Source: Bordetella genomosp. 1 (GTDB lineage: Bacteria; Pseudomonadota; Gammaproteobacteria; Burkholderiales; Burkholderiaceae_B). From it: a stretch of 64,000 nt of DNA. Of this stretch, positions 46,446 to 55,119 are shown one piece after another. The stretch's first letter is position 1; the number at the start of each line of letters is the position of its first letter. The stretch is taken from positions 1,488,001 to 1,552,000 of the forward strand of contig NZ_NEVL01000003.1 of assembly GCF_002261335.1 (NCBI RefSeq). The letters are read 5' to 3'. The position numbers and the translations under genes were made by a program. A model generated the notes under the pieces. The model was not told the origin of the DNA, searched no databases, and saw only the letters and a list, made by a program, of their open reading frames with translations.

Positions 46446-47943
46446 ACCGGCGCGCACCGAATCCCTGAACCAGGAGGCCCTCGAGGCGCTGCGCGGCGGC
46501 GTCAAAGGGCCGAGCTTCGCGCCGCCGCAGCGCTCGCTGCTGGGCGAAATCCTCGACTGGATGCTGGCGCCGCTGTTCCTCTTGTGGCCCATGAGCGTGG
46601 CCATCACCTACGTGGTCGCGCAGAACATCGCCAATGCGCCCTACGACCGCGCGCTGGCCAACAACCTGAACGTACTCGCGCACCAGGTGCAGGCCGACCA
46701 GGGCCGCGCGGTGCTGCGCATGAGCGATCCGGCGCGCGAGGTGCTGCGCGCCGACGAGACCGACAGCGTGTTCTGGCTCGCGCTCGGCAGCCGCGGCGAG
46801 TACCTGGGCGGCGACCGCGCCCTGCCGCTGCCGCCGCTGGCCGGCCAGCCGCAGCCCGGCCGGGTGCTCTACGCCGACGACACGTTGCGCGGCTTCGGCG
46901 TGCGCCTGGCCTACACCTGGGTCGACCTGAAGATTCCCGATACCCAGCCCGCGCTGGTCATCGTGGCCGAAACGGTCGAGAAGCGCGCGCAGCTCGCCAA
47001 CGACATCATCAAGGGCGTCATCATTCCGCAGTTCGTGGTGCTGCCCATCGCGGTGCTGCTGGTGTGGTTCGGGCTGTCGCGCGGGGTGGCGCCGCTCAAC
47101 GCGCTGCAACAGCGCCTGCGCGCGCGCAAGCCCGACGATCTGTCGCCCATCGACGAACGCGCCGCGCCTTCAGAGATCGCGCCGCTGGTGGGCGCCATGA
47201 ACGAGCTGCTCGAGCGGCTGTCGGCCAACGTCGAAGCGCAACGCCGCTTCGTCGCCGACGCGGCGCACCAGCTCAAGACGCCGCTGGCCGGGCTGCGCAC
47301 GCAGGCCGAACTGGCCTTGCGCGACGCGAGCCCCGAGGAGATGCAGTCGAGCCTGCGCCAGCTCGTCACGGGCTCCGAACGCGCCACCCGGCTGGTGAAC
47401 CAGCTGCTGCTGCTGGCACGCGCCGAAACGCCCGACGCCACCGGCCTCACCCGCGTCGACCTCAACACCATCGCGTCCGAACAGACCATGCACTGGGTGC
47501 CGCACGCGCTCAACCTCGGCACCGACCTGGGCTTCGAGGGCAATCCCACGCCGCTGTACGTCAACGGCAACCCGATCCTGCTGGCCGAGCTGCTCAACAA
47601 TCTGATCGACAACGCGCTGCGCTACACGCCGCGCGGCGGCCACATCACCGTGCGCGTGCGCGCCCCCAATCCGCTGGCCATCGTCGAGGTCGAGGATTCG
47701 GGCCCCGGCATCCCGGTGCATGAGCGCGAACGCGTGTTCGACCGCTTCTACCGCGTGCTGGGCACGCTGTCCGATGGCAGCGGCCTGGGCCTGGCCATCG
47801 TGCGCGAGATCGCGCAGAAGCACCGCGCCAGCGTCCGAATCGACGATCATCCGAGCCCGCACTCCACCCTGCCGGGCACGCGCATCCAGGTCGTGTTCGC
47901 GCAATACCAGCCCGACCCGGCTCCGCCGCAGTCCTCTACCTGA
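46423..47943 (+). CDS. sensor histidine kinase, TctE type
   Basis: A 506-residue membrane kinase starting at a GTG inside the end of the regulator gene. Membrane segments near 48-68 and 200-222 enclose a sensor domain; a HAMP region follows. VADAAHQLKTPLAGLRTQAE holds the phosphorylated His282, and NLIDNALRYTPRGG, EDSGPGIP and GSGLGLAIV are the ATP-binding boxes. Pairs with the regulator at 45756. Signal unknown; TctE relatives sense tricarboxylates. Confidence 0.93.
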   Translation: MPTSSPAEPARTESLNQEALEALRGGVKGPSFAPPQRSLLGEILDWMLAPLFLLWPMSVAITYVVAQNIANAPYDRALANNLNVLAHQVQADQGRAVLRMSDPAREVLRADETDSVFWLALGSRGEYLGGDRALPLPPLAGQPQPGRVLYADDTLRGFGVRLAYTWVDLKIPDTQPALVIVAETVEKRAQLANDIIKGVIIPQFVVLPIAVLLVWFGLSRGVAPLNALQQRLRARKPDDLSPIDERAAPSEIAPLVGAMNELLERLSANVEAQRRFVADAAHQLKTPLAGLRTQAELALRDASPEEMQSSLRQLVTGSERATRLVNQLLLLARAETPDATGLTRVDLNTIASEQTMHWVPHALNLGTDLGFEGNPTPLYVNGNPILLAELLNNLIDNALRYTPRGGHITVRVRAPNPLAIVEVEDSGPGIPVHERERVFDRFYRVLGTLSDGSGLGLAIVREIAQKHRASVRIDDHPSPHSTLPGTRIQVVFAQYQPDPAPPQSST

Positions 47944-48134
47944 CCTAGGGGATCCCCGGATGCTCCTGGGAGGGGGTTACATAATGTTTCACTATTAAGA
48001 TTCAGGTAAGGGTCACGTCAGAACCTCGTCAGCCTCGGGACCTACCTTGTCAGCAGCTCGAGGCCACCCCCAATAAAACGGCTGCGGGTAGAACGCACGG
48101 CGGATGCACCGCCGGCACGATCCGAGGAGACATC

Positions 48135-49808
48135 ATGAGCACCAGCACCTTGCAGGGTGGGCCCACGGCAGCGCCGCGTCCCATGACCCGGGACGAGCGT
48201 CGCGTGATTTTCGCGTCGTCGCTTGGTACCGTTTTCGAGTGGTACGACTTTTATCTGTATGGCTCGCTCGCGGCCATCATCGCAGCGCACTTCTTTTCGG
48301 GCGTGAACCCCACCGCGGGCTTCATCTTCGCCCTGCTCGCCTTCGCCGCCGGCTTCGCCGTGCGCCCGTTCGGCGCCCTGGTGTTCGGCCGTCTCGGCGA
48401 CCTGGTGGGCCGCAAGTACACCTTCCTCGTCACCATCGTGCTGATGGGCGTGTCGACCTTCCTGGTCGGGATCCTGCCCAGCTACGCCAGCATCGGCATC
48501 GCCGCGCCCGCCATCCTGATCGTGCTGCGCCTGCTGCAGGGCCTGGCGCTCGGCGGTGAATACGGCGGCGCGGCCACCTACGTGGCGGAACACGCGCCGC
48601 AAGGCCGCCGCGGCTTCTACACCAGCTGGATCCAGACCACGGCAACGCTGGGCCTGTTCCTGTCGCTGCTGGTGATCCTGGGCGTGCGCACCGCCATGGG
48701 CGAAGAGGCGTTCAAGGAGTGGGGCTGGCGCATTCCGTTCCTGATCTCGGTGATCCTGCTGGGCATCTCGGTCTGGATCCGCCTGCAGCTCAACGAATCG
48801 CCGACCTTCAAGCGCATGAAGGAAGAAGGCAAGGGTTCGAAGGCGCCGATCGCCGAATCGTTCGGTCAGTGGCGCAACCTGAAGGTCGTGATCCTGGCGC
48901 TGCTGGGCCTGACCGCCGGCCAGGCCGTGGTCTGGTACACGGGCCAGTTCTACGCGCTGTTCTTCCTGACGCAGACGCTGAAGGTCGACGCGAACACCGC
49001 CAACATCATGATCGCGATCGCGCTGCTGATCGGCACGCCGTTCTTCGTGATCTTCGGCGCACTGTCCGACAAGATCGGCCGCAAGCCCATCATCATGGCG
49101 GGCTGCCTGATCGCGGCACTGACCTACTTCCCGATCTTCAAGGCCATCACGCACTACGCCAACCCGGCGCTGGAGCGTGCCCAGGCCACCGCCCCCGTGA
49201 CGGTGATCGCCGACCCGGCCACGTGCTCGTTCCAGTTCAACCCGGTGGGCACCGCCTCCTTCACCAGCTCGTGCGACGTGGTCAAGTCGTTCATGGCACG
49301 CAACGCCGTGAACTACGACAACCAGGCTGCACCGGCCGGCACGATGGCCTCGGTGAAGATCGGCAACGACGTGTTCCCCTCGTTCGACGGCGCCAGCATG
49401 GCACCGGCCGAATTCAAGGCGAAGGCCGCCGAGCTCGACAAGGCCCTCACCGCCGCGATCCGCGCCCACGGCTATCCGGCCAAGGCCGACCCGGCCCAGA
49501 CCAACAACGTGATGGTCGTGGTCATGCTGACGATCCTGGTCATCTACGTGACCATGGTCTACGGCCCGATCGCGGCGATGCTGGTGGAAATGTTCCCGAC
49601 CCGCATCCGCTACACCTCGATGAGCCTGCCGTACCACATCGGCAACGGCTGGTTCGGCGGCTTCCTGCCCCCGGTCGCCTTCGCGGTCGTGGCCGCCACC
49701 GGCAACATCTACGATGGCCTGTGGTACCCGATCATCATCGCGGTCATGACGCTGGTCATCGGCACCCTGTTCGTACGTGAAACCAAGAACAACGACATCA
49801 ACGCGTAA
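48135..49808 (+). CDS. MFS transporter, metabolite:H+ symporter (MHS) family
   Basis: A 557-residue transporter with 12 membrane segments. SSLGTVFEWYDFYLYGSLAA, FGRLGDLVGRKYTF and LGGEYGGAATYVAEHAP are MHS signatures, a family that carries carboxylates, betaine or shikimate with protons. A soluble insert of about 100 residues (about 345-450, with a Cys pair in ATCSFQF and SSCDVV) lies in a periplasmic-facing loop late in the protein and is seen in a subset of long MHS members. GAGGAGA at 48124-48130 supports the start. Substrate not determinable. Confidence 0.9.
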   Translation: MSTSTLQGGPTAAPRPMTRDERRVIFASSLGTVFEWYDFYLYGSLAAIIAAHFFSGVNPTAGFIFALLAFAAGFAVRPFGALVFGRLGDLVGRKYTFLVTIVLMGVSTFLVGILPSYASIGIAAPAILIVLRLLQGLALGGEYGGAATYVAEHAPQGRRGFYTSWIQTTATLGLFLSLLVILGVRTAMGEEAFKEWGWRIPFLISVILLGISVWIRLQLNESPTFKRMKEEGKGSKAPIAESFGQWRNLKVVILALLGLTAGQAVVWYTGQFYALFFLTQTLKVDANTANIMIAIALLIGTPFFVIFGALSDKIGRKPIIMAGCLIAALTYFPIFKAITHYANPALERAQATAPVTVIADPATCSFQFNPVGTASFTSSCDVVKSFMARNAVNYDNQAAPAGTMASVKIGNDVFPSFDGASMAPAEFKAKAAELDKALTAAIRAHGYPAKADPAQTNNVMVVVMLTILVIYVTMVYGPIAAMLVEMFPTRIRYTSMSLPYHIGNGWFGGFLPPVAFAVVAATGNIYDGLWYPIIIAVMTLVIGTLFVRETKNNDINA

Positions 49809-49826
49809 GCCAGGACACTTCCCCCG

Positions 49827-49885
49827 CCGGGTTGGACCGCTGCGCCAACCCGGCCCTTCAAAGCTCCTTATGGAGCTTTTTTTTT
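49827..49885 (+). terminator. two hairpins ending the MHS transporter transcript
   Basis: A 9-base stem CCGGGTTGG / CCAACCCGG (49827-49853) is followed by AAAGCTCC / GGAGCTTT with loop TTAT (49860-49879) and a T run to 49885. The second is a textbook rho-independent terminator. Confidence 0.93.
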
Positions 49886-49924
49886 GCCTGTCGCGCGCTT
49901 GCCCGGCCGCGCCGCGCTTGATTC

Positions 49925-50118
49925 AGGACCCTGTCAGACCCCCACGCGTAGACTGGCCGCTCAGATCACGGTCTTGCGTTTTTCTCCGGACAAACGATCC
50001 CCTGTACGGAGTTTGCAGGGCCAGTACTCTGACACCGATATCGCGTTCCCCGCGAGCCTTTTTTGACGCGATATCGTGTGCCCCGTATCGGCCCGGCCCT
50101 AGCCGGGCCGTCTTTTTT
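49925..50118 (+). ncRNA. candidate structured small RNA with its own terminator
   Basis: No gene fits the 328-base gap between the transporter terminator and the minus-strand gene at 50214, yet it holds ordered structure. TGTCAGA (49932-49938) pairs with TCTGACA (50028-50034), ACTGGCC (49952-49958) with GGCCAGT (50019-50025), and CTCCGgACA with TGTaCGGAG (49984-50011), giving one nested rod with a one-sided bulge. An 11-base stem (50036-50046 / 50066-50076) and a terminator hairpin with TCTTTTTTT (50090-50118) follow. Rod architecture recalls 6S RNA, but length and order do not match a full 6S. Family not identified. Confidence 0.5.
50090..50118 (+). terminator. orphan plus-strand terminator
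   Basis: GGCCCGGC / GCCGGGCC with loop CCTA, then GTC and seven T's. No protein gene on the plus strand lies between it and the previous terminator at 49885, so it implies a separate short transcript. Confidence 0.85.
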
Positions 50119-50157
50119 TGTGCCGCGCGCGGCGCGCCCTCCCCCGACCTCACCCGC

Positions 50158-50183
50158 AAAAAAAAGACCGCCCGAGGGCGGTC
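50158..50183 (-). terminator. terminator of the small membrane protein gene
   Basis: GACCGCC / GGCGGTC stem with a short loop (50166-50183). On the minus strand it is followed by eight T's. Confidence 0.9.
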
Positions 50184-50213
50184 AGAAGCCTTTGAATCCA
50201 GGGGTGATGCGGA

Positions 50214-50432
50214 TCAGCGGCGCATGCCTGCGCCCACCGCCAGCACGCCGACGACGATCGCGGCGATGCCTGCCCACGTGGGGATCGGCACCGACTTCTC
50301 GGTCTCGGCCGTGGCCTTGACCGAGCCGACCTGCAGCACGGTTTCCTCGGATTTGTAGTTAAAGCCCTTGTACACGAGCGCCGCAGCGCCGAGCACGATC
50401 AGAACAGCACCAATTAGGGTTGCGGGTTTCAT
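50214..50432 (-). CDS. small two-span membrane protein, unknown function
   Basis: A 72-residue protein with two hydrophobic segments (about 5-22 and 51-68) separated by a polar stretch with many Lys and Glu (KGFNYKSEETVL). Small proteins of this layout are widespread in Burkholderiales as conserved hypotheticals. It has its own terminator and sits alone between the small-RNA candidate and rdgC. Confidence 0.75.
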   Translation of the reverse strand: MKPATLIGAVLIVLGAAALVYKGFNYKSEETVLQVGSVKATAETEKSVPIPTWAGIAAIVVGVLAVGAGMRR

Positions 50433-50582
50433 GGCACTCCTCTTTCAGCCGTGGATGATGGTGGGGACATTACCGGAAGGCCCACAGGGTGTCAGTGACA
50501 GAGCGTGTCGCCGTTGACACGCAAGATACAAACGCCGCGCGGCCACCGCGTCGTATAGAATCGATGCTTTTGCGCTGAAGCC

Positions 50583-51482
50583 ATGTGGTTCAAGAATCTC
50601 AAGATCTACCGACTGTCCTCGCCCTGGACGTTGACCGGCGAGCAGCTTGAAGAAAGCCTTGCCCGGCACGCCTACCAGTCCGGCAACAACCTCGAAATGC
50701 AGAGTCTGGGCTGGATCCCGCCGCGTGAAAATGGCGGCCTGGCCCATATGGTGAACGGGCAGATCCTGCTCACGCTGCGCGCCGAGAAAAAGCTGCTGCC
50801 CGGCACCGTGGTCAACCAGGTCACGAAGGCCCGCGCCCAGGAAATCGAAGAGCAGCAGGGCTACAAGCCCGGCCGCAAGCAGATGAAGGAGCTCAAGGAG
50901 CGCGTCACCGACGAACTCCTGCCGCGCGCCTTCAGCGTGTACCGCGACACCCGCGTCTGGATCGACACCGTCAATCACTGGCTGGTGATCGACGCCGCCG
51001 CCTCGGCCAAGGCCGATGAGGTGATCGGCCTGCTCGTGAAGTCCGTCGACCCGCTGCCGCTCGAAAACCTCTACGTGGCCGAATCGCCCGCCTCCGCCAT
51101 GACCGGCTGGCTGGCCGAAGACGAGGCGCCGGCCAACTTCTCGATCGACCAGGACACCGAGCTGCGTGCCTCCGGCGAGAGCCGCGCGGCGATCCGCTAC
51201 GTGAAGCATTCGATCGACGCCGACGACGTGCGCCGCCATATCCAGTCGGGCAAGCAGTGCACCCGCCTGGCCATGACCTGGGCCGATCGCGTCTCCTTCG
51301 TGCTGACCGAGGCGATGGACGTCAAGCGCGTCGCGCCGCTCGACGTGCTGAAGGAAAATCCCGACGCGATCTCGCAGAACGACGACGAGAAGTTCGAGTC
51401 CGACATGGTGCTCATGACCGGCGAACTCTCCAAGCTGATCGCCGAGCTGGTCGAGGCCCTGGGCGGCGAAAAGAAGATCTGA
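50583..51482 (+). CDS. rdgC: recombination-associated protein RdgC
   Basis: A 299-residue ring-forming DNA-binding protein that limits RecA access. Start [12 protein letters not shown] is the family start. [41 protein letters not shown] (read in two parts), and LRYVKHSI-like [17 protein letters not shown] are characteristic. It is followed by a strong bidirectional terminator. Confidence 0.95.
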   Translation: MWFKNLKIYRLSSPWTLTGEQLEESLARHAYQSGNNLEMQSLGWIPPRENGGLAHMVNGQILLTLRAEKKLLPGTVVNQVTKARAQEIEEQQGYKPGRKQMKELKERVTDELLPRAFSVYRDTRVWIDTVNHWLVIDAAASAKADEVIGLLVKSVDPLPLENLYVAESPASAMTGWLAEDEAPANFSIDQDTELRASGESRAAIRYVKHSIDADDVRRHIQSGKQCTRLAMTWADRVSFVLTEAMDVKRVAPLDVLKENPDAISQNDDEKFESDMVLMTGELSKLIAELVEALGGEKKI

Positions 51483-51500
51483 CGCGCCCTGCCCGGCGGC

Positions 51501-51544
51501 AAAAAAAAACCGCGCATCCCTTTTCGGGGCTGCGCGGTTTTTTC
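51501..51544. terminator. bidirectional terminator between rdgC and pyrB
   Basis: AACCGCGCA / TGCGCGGTT stem with a 14-base loop, preceded by A's and followed by T's, between convergent genes. Confidence 0.93.
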
Positions 51545-51573
51545 TTGTGGCCCGATGCGGGCCACGCCGGGTC

Positions 51574-52869
51574 TCAATCCAGGCCGTGGAACACCGAGTC
51601 GTCCGGACCGATGTGCGACGGATGCTTCCACGTCACGTCGCGCATGGAGTGCTGCACCAGGCCCTCGACACCGAGCAGCACGGCGAAGATGGCCATGCGG
51701 ATGGGGATGCCGTTGTCGGTCTGGCGGAAGATCGCCAGGCGCGGATCGTGGTTGAGATCGTTGCTCAGGTCGTTGGCGCCGGGGCGGCTGTCGCGCGGCA
51801 GCGGGTGCATCACGATGGTGTCCGGGCCGCAGTACGTATCGATGATGGCGCGGCTCACCTGGAAGTCCGCCGTGTAGCCCTCGGCGCTTTCCTCGTTGGC
51901 GAAGCGCTCCTTCTGCACGCGGGTGGCGTAGATCACGTCGGCGCCCGGCAGGCCTTCGGCCAGCGAACCCTTCTGCTCGATCACGTTGCCGTTGCGCGCG
52001 GCCTGCTCGACGATGTATTGCGGCATCTCCAGGCCCGGCGGCGAGATGAGCGTGAACTTCACGCCCTTGTAGAGCGCCAGCAGCTTGATCAGCGAGTGCA
52101 CGGTGCGGCCGTACTTCAGGTCGCCCACCATCGCGATGTGCGCGCCGTCCAGCAGCTTGCCCAGGCGCGAGAACTCGGTGAGGATGGTGTAGAGATCCAG
52201 CAGGGCCTGGCTCGGGTGCTCGCCCGGGCCGTCGCCGCCGTTGACCACGGGGATGTTGGTGGCGGCCGCGAACTCGGCCACCGAGCCCTGGTCCGGATGG
52301 CGGATCACCATCGCATCCACGTAACCCGACATCACGCGGCTGGTGTCATAGATCGACTCGCCCTTGGCCATCGACGAGAACGTAAAGCCCGTGGTGTCGC
52401 ACACCGAACCGCCAAGCCGGCAGAACGCCGAGCCGAAGCTCACGCGCGTGCGGGTGCTGGCCTCGAAAAACAGATTGCCCAGCACCGCGCCCTCGAGCAC
52501 GCGCGAGACCTTCTGGCGCCGCGCGATGGGCTGCATCATGTCGGCCACGCGGAACAGGTCTTCGACCGACTCGCGCGTGAACTGATCGACCGACAGCAGT
52601 TGCGGCTTGCCGTCCACGGCGATGCGATCCCGCAGCGGGCCCACCTGTGCGCTTTGCGTATATTTCTCGAGCAGATCGCGGTTTTGCACGATCTCGCTCA
52701 CGAAGCGCTCCACCACTTCCGGCATCGCGCGGAACTCCTGCGAGCCCTCCGGCAGCAGCCAGGTATCCAGGGCGCGCCGCTTCACACCGATGCGGGCGGC
52801 GAAAACGTCACGAGTGAGGTTCAGGCGGCGCATGGCGTCGCGCAGGAAGGCTTGCTGGGAGATGGACAT
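51574..52869 (-). CDS. pyrB: aspartate carbamoyltransferase-like enzyme with N-terminal HTH-like segment
   Basis: A 431-residue protein, about 110 longer than a usual PyrB catalytic chain. Residues about 90-425 carry the carbamoyltransferase core: FFEASTRTRVSF (carbamoyl-phosphate loop), VINGGDG-type VVNGGDGPGEHPSQALLD, GDLKYGRTVHSL and MHPLPRDSR. Residues about 5-60 (QAFLRDAMRRLNLTRDVFAA, RIGVKRRALDTWLLP) look like an XRE-type helix-turn-helix. It should make carbamoyl aspartate for pyrimidines. Start MSISQQAF; an in-frame Met 17 codons earlier is less likely. No pyrI is adjacent. Confidence 0.9.
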   Translation of the reverse strand: MSISQQAFLRDAMRRLNLTRDVFAARIGVKRRALDTWLLPEGSQEFRAMPEVVERFVSEIVQNRDLLEKYTQSAQVGPLRDRIAVDGKPQLLSVDQFTRESVEDLFRVADMMQPIARRQKVSRVLEGAVLGNLFFEASTRTRVSFGSAFCRLGGSVCDTTGFTFSSMAKGESIYDTSRVMSGYVDAMVIRHPDQGSVAEFAAATNIPVVNGGDGPGEHPSQALLDLYTILTEFSRLGKLLDGAHIAMVGDLKYGRTVHSLIKLLALYKGVKFTLISPPGLEMPQYIVEQAARNGNVIEQKGSLAEGLPGADVIYATRVQKERFANEESAEGYTADFQVSRAIIDTYCGPDTIVMHPLPRDSRPGANDLSNDLNHDPRLAIFRQTDNGIPIRMAIFAVLLGVEGLVQHSMRDVTWKHPSHIGPDDSVFHGLD

Positions 52870-52974
52870 GAAGGCCTCGGCGGTGGGTAGCGAAATATAC
52901 GCAATGCGCATATTAATCACCGAGCCTCGGCAAGTCCAGCGGAAATCGGGGGTTTACCCAGGGGACGGAACGCC

Positions 52975-53385
52975 TCAGGCCCGGCTTGCGTATACGGTGT
53001 CGGTGGCGTCCGAATCGTCCACGGGCGCCCCCGTTGCCGTCCAGCAACCCGCGCCGAAGGCGAGCAGCGCGGCAATGTAGCAGAAAAGCATCAGGATCAG
53101 GGCCGGCCAGAACAGCCGGCCGCGGCGCAGCGCCGGTCCGCGTCGCGTGACCTGACGGGCCGCGAGCGCCGCGAACAGGGCCGTGAGGCCGCTGGCGGCA
53201 AAGCCCAGCAGGAAAGCAGACAGCGGCAGACTCAGGTCGGGCGGCGCGTAATCGCCCCCCACGATGCCGAGCGAGAACGCGGCCAGCAGCAGCGCCGCCC
53301 CGCCATTGAGCCAGGTCAGCGTGCGGGCCGCGCCCGCCACCAGCAGAAAGCCGCGGCCCTGGCCGCGATCGTCGGCATCCGCCAT
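52975..53385 (-). CDS. membrane protein of unknown function
   Basis: A 136-residue protein with about four hydrophobic segments (near 20-45, 52-75 and 93-115) and short charged ends. No family recognised. It follows the lipoprotein gene by 8 bases and probably shares its message. The start at 53385 avoids overlap with that gene; one nine codons upstream is possible. Confidence 0.65.
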   Translation of the reverse strand: MADADDRGQGRGFLLVAGAARTLTWLNGGAALLLAAFSLGIVGGDYAPPDLSLPLSAFLLGFAASGLTALFAALAARQVTRRGPALRRGRLFWPALILMLFCYIAALLAFGAGCWTATGAPVDDSDATDTVYASRA

Positions 53386-53393
53386 GGTTCGTA

Positions 53394-53822
53394 TCAGTTG
53401 AGCGGGCGGCACACGGGCGTGGCCGTCTCGATCGATTTGCGTGCGGCCGCGATCTCGGCGCTGTCCCAGATGCCTTCATTGAGCACCGACACCGTCACGC
53501 GCGACCAGCCCGGCTTTTCGCTCGGCAGCGTCTGGATGATCTCCAGGATCTTGGCGCGCTCGGTGCTGCGATAGACGATGACCTCGTTCGGATCGCCCTT
53601 CTCGCCTTCGGCCCGGCCGTAGTTGTAGGTCGCGCCATAGGGATGCGCGCGTTGCTCGTGGCAGACACGGGCGTATTCCGTGGCTCGGCGATAGGAGGCC
53701 TGGAAGTCGGCATTGACCTCGAAGGTTTCCTTGATGCCGGGATTCTCGCGCAGGCCCGTGCTCGCGCATCCCGCCAAGGCGGTCAGTGCCACCGCCGCCA
53801 ACAACACCACCTGCTTGCGCAT
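53394..53822 (-). CDS. small lipoprotein, Bordetella-type hypothetical
   Basis: A 142-residue protein with a lipoprotein signal (VALTALAGCAS, Cys19). The mature part, with FEVNADFQASYRRATEYARVC and Cys residues at both ends of the domain, is similar to a conserved lipoprotein of Bordetella and relatives with no assigned function. Likely outer-membrane anchored. First gene of a two-gene unit. Confidence 0.78.
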   Translation of the reverse strand: MRKQVVLLAAVALTALAGCASTGLRENPGIKETFEVNADFQASYRRATEYARVCHEQRAHPYGATYNYGRAEGEKGDPNEVIVYRSTERAKILEIIQTLPSEKPGWSRVTVSVLNEGIWDSAEIAAARKSIETATPVCRPLN

Positions 53823-53891
53823 ACCCGCTCCTGCAATCCGAACTCAACGCCGCGATTATGCATCAAGCAGGACGCGTCGCGGCGAGCCAGC

Positions 53892-53938
53892 AAAAAGGCC
53901 GATGGCCTCGCGCGTGTGCACGCGCGGTCCATCGGCCT
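53892..53938 (-). terminator. long terminator hairpin after the second entericidin gene
   Basis: Outer stem AGGCCGATGG / CCATCGGCCT and inner stem CGCGCGTG / CACGCGCG. Read on the minus strand it is followed by TTTTTG. Confidence 0.88.
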
Positions 53939-53961
53939 GTACCAAAGCTCCGCTGGGCGGA

Positions 53962-54093
53962 TTATCGGTTCGCGGCTCCCTGGATCTTCTCTCCACCACG
54001 CTCGATGTCCTTGCCCGCACCGGAGACGGTGTTGCAACCTGCGGTGACAGCGGCCACGGCCAGCATCAAAACCAGAAAGACTCGATTCTTCAT
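53962..54093 (-). CDS. ecnA: entericidin-type small lipoprotein, second copy
   Basis: A 43-residue peptide, the same length as the copy at 28583-28714, with lipobox TAGC and the GCNTVSGAGKDIERGGEKI core. AGGAG precedes the ATG. In enteric bacteria EcnA and EcnB act as antidote and toxin; which copy plays which role here cannot be told. It stands alone with its own terminator, divergent from the nuclease gene. Confidence 0.88.
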   Translation of the reverse strand: MKNRVFLVLMLAVAAVTAGCNTVSGAGKDIERGGEKIQGAANR

Positions 54094-54233
54094 GAAGCAT
54101 CTCCTATCAGGGAAACGTCTAAACGTCTGCGGAAGTCTCCGGGGCGCCCGATCGGGCATCCGGACAAACCCAGAATACATGAGTCCGCCAACTGTGGCAC
54201 ATGCCCGCAACAAAAAACATAAAATGCTGCGCC

Positions 54234-54977
54234 ATGAAACTATATGCTGTTGCATTACTGGCCGGCCTGATCCTGGCGGCCCCGGCTGACGCCGAACTGG
54301 TCACTCGTCCCGATGCGGTAGGCCCGCGGGATTTTCGCAATGCCAAGAAGGTGCTGCCGCGTGTCTATCGCGGCCTCGAAGAAGACTTCTATTGCGGCTG
54401 CCCGTACACGGGCAAGGAAATGGACCTGAAGCGCTGCGGCTACCAGCCGCGCAAACAGCTCGCGCGCGCCGAGCGGCTCGAATGGGAACACGTGGTGCCC
54501 GCCTGGGTGCTGGGGCACCAGCGCATGTGCTGGCAGGAAAAGGTGAAGGGCAAATCGGGCGGCCGCAAGAATTGCACCGACAACGATCCGGTGTTCGCGC
54601 GCGCCGAGGGCGACCTCATCAATCTCGTGCCCTCGGTCGGCGAGGTCAACGGCGACCGCCAGAATTTCCGTTTTTCGATCTGGACCGACAAGCCCACGCC
54701 GATGTATGGCCAGTGCCAGACGGTGGTGGATTTCAAGGAACGCCGGGTGCAGCCGCGCCAGGAAGTGCGCGGCCGGATCGCGCGCATCCAGTTCTACATG
54801 GCGACGCGCTACGACCTGAGTCTGTCGCGCGAGGACAAGCGCATTTTCTGTGCGTGGGCCCGCGCCTATCCGGTCGATGCCTGGGAACGGCAACGCGACC
54901 AGCGCATCGCGCAGATCCAGGGCAATGGCAATCCGTATGTCAGCGACGCCCAGGCCGTCAGCAAGGTGTGCGGCTGA
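54234..54977 (+). CDS. secreted endonuclease I (EndA/Dns family)
   Basis: A 247-residue protein with a signal peptide (KLYAVALLAGLILAAPADAE). Endonuclease I marks are FYCGCPYTG, RLEWEHVVPAWVLGH with the catalytic His, and GDLINLVPSVGEVNGDR with NFRF. Four or more Cys suggest disulfides, as in periplasmic DNases. It would degrade extracellular or periplasmic DNA. The start at 54234 is chosen because the signal peptide begins there. Confidence 0.92.
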   Translation: MKLYAVALLAGLILAAPADAELVTRPDAVGPRDFRNAKKVLPRVYRGLEEDFYCGCPYTGKEMDLKRCGYQPRKQLARAERLEWEHVVPAWVLGHQRMCWQEKVKGKSGGRKNCTDNDPVFARAEGDLINLVPSVGEVNGDRQNFRFSIWTDKPTPMYGQCQTVVDFKERRVQPRQEVRGRIARIQFYMATRYDLSLSREDKRIFCAWARAYPVDAWERQRDQRIAQIQGNGNPYVSDAQAVSKVCG

Positions 54978-55063
54978 GGCCGGCTCGGCGCTGCGCGCCG
55001 CTCATGTTTTGAGCAGCGGAGGCAAGCCCTTGAGTTGCAAGGTGAATTCGAGAGTATTCCAGT

Positions 55064-55112
55064 GATGTTGCGGCGGTTTTCCACAAGAGTTGTGGGTAAC
55101 CGTCGCAACATC
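55064..55112. repeat. 49-base quasi-palindrome with DnaA-box-like halves
   Basis: Two 23-base arms pair at 20 of 23 positions around a 3-base centre (GAG). The inner halves read TTTTCCACA and, on the other strand, TTACCCACA, each one base from the DnaA box TTATCCACA. It lies between convergent genes. A cruciform-type terminator is an alternative, but there is no T run. Confidence 0.7.
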
Positions 55113-55119
55113 CGGAAGG

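Noticed and set aside
49886-50120. SRP RNA, tmRNA or RNase P RNA in the gap after the MHS transporter
   Set aside because: Lengths do not fit tmRNA or RNase P, and the conserved GGTCAGG/GGAAGG/AGCAGC core of SRP RNA is absent. Kept only as an unassigned small-RNA candidate.
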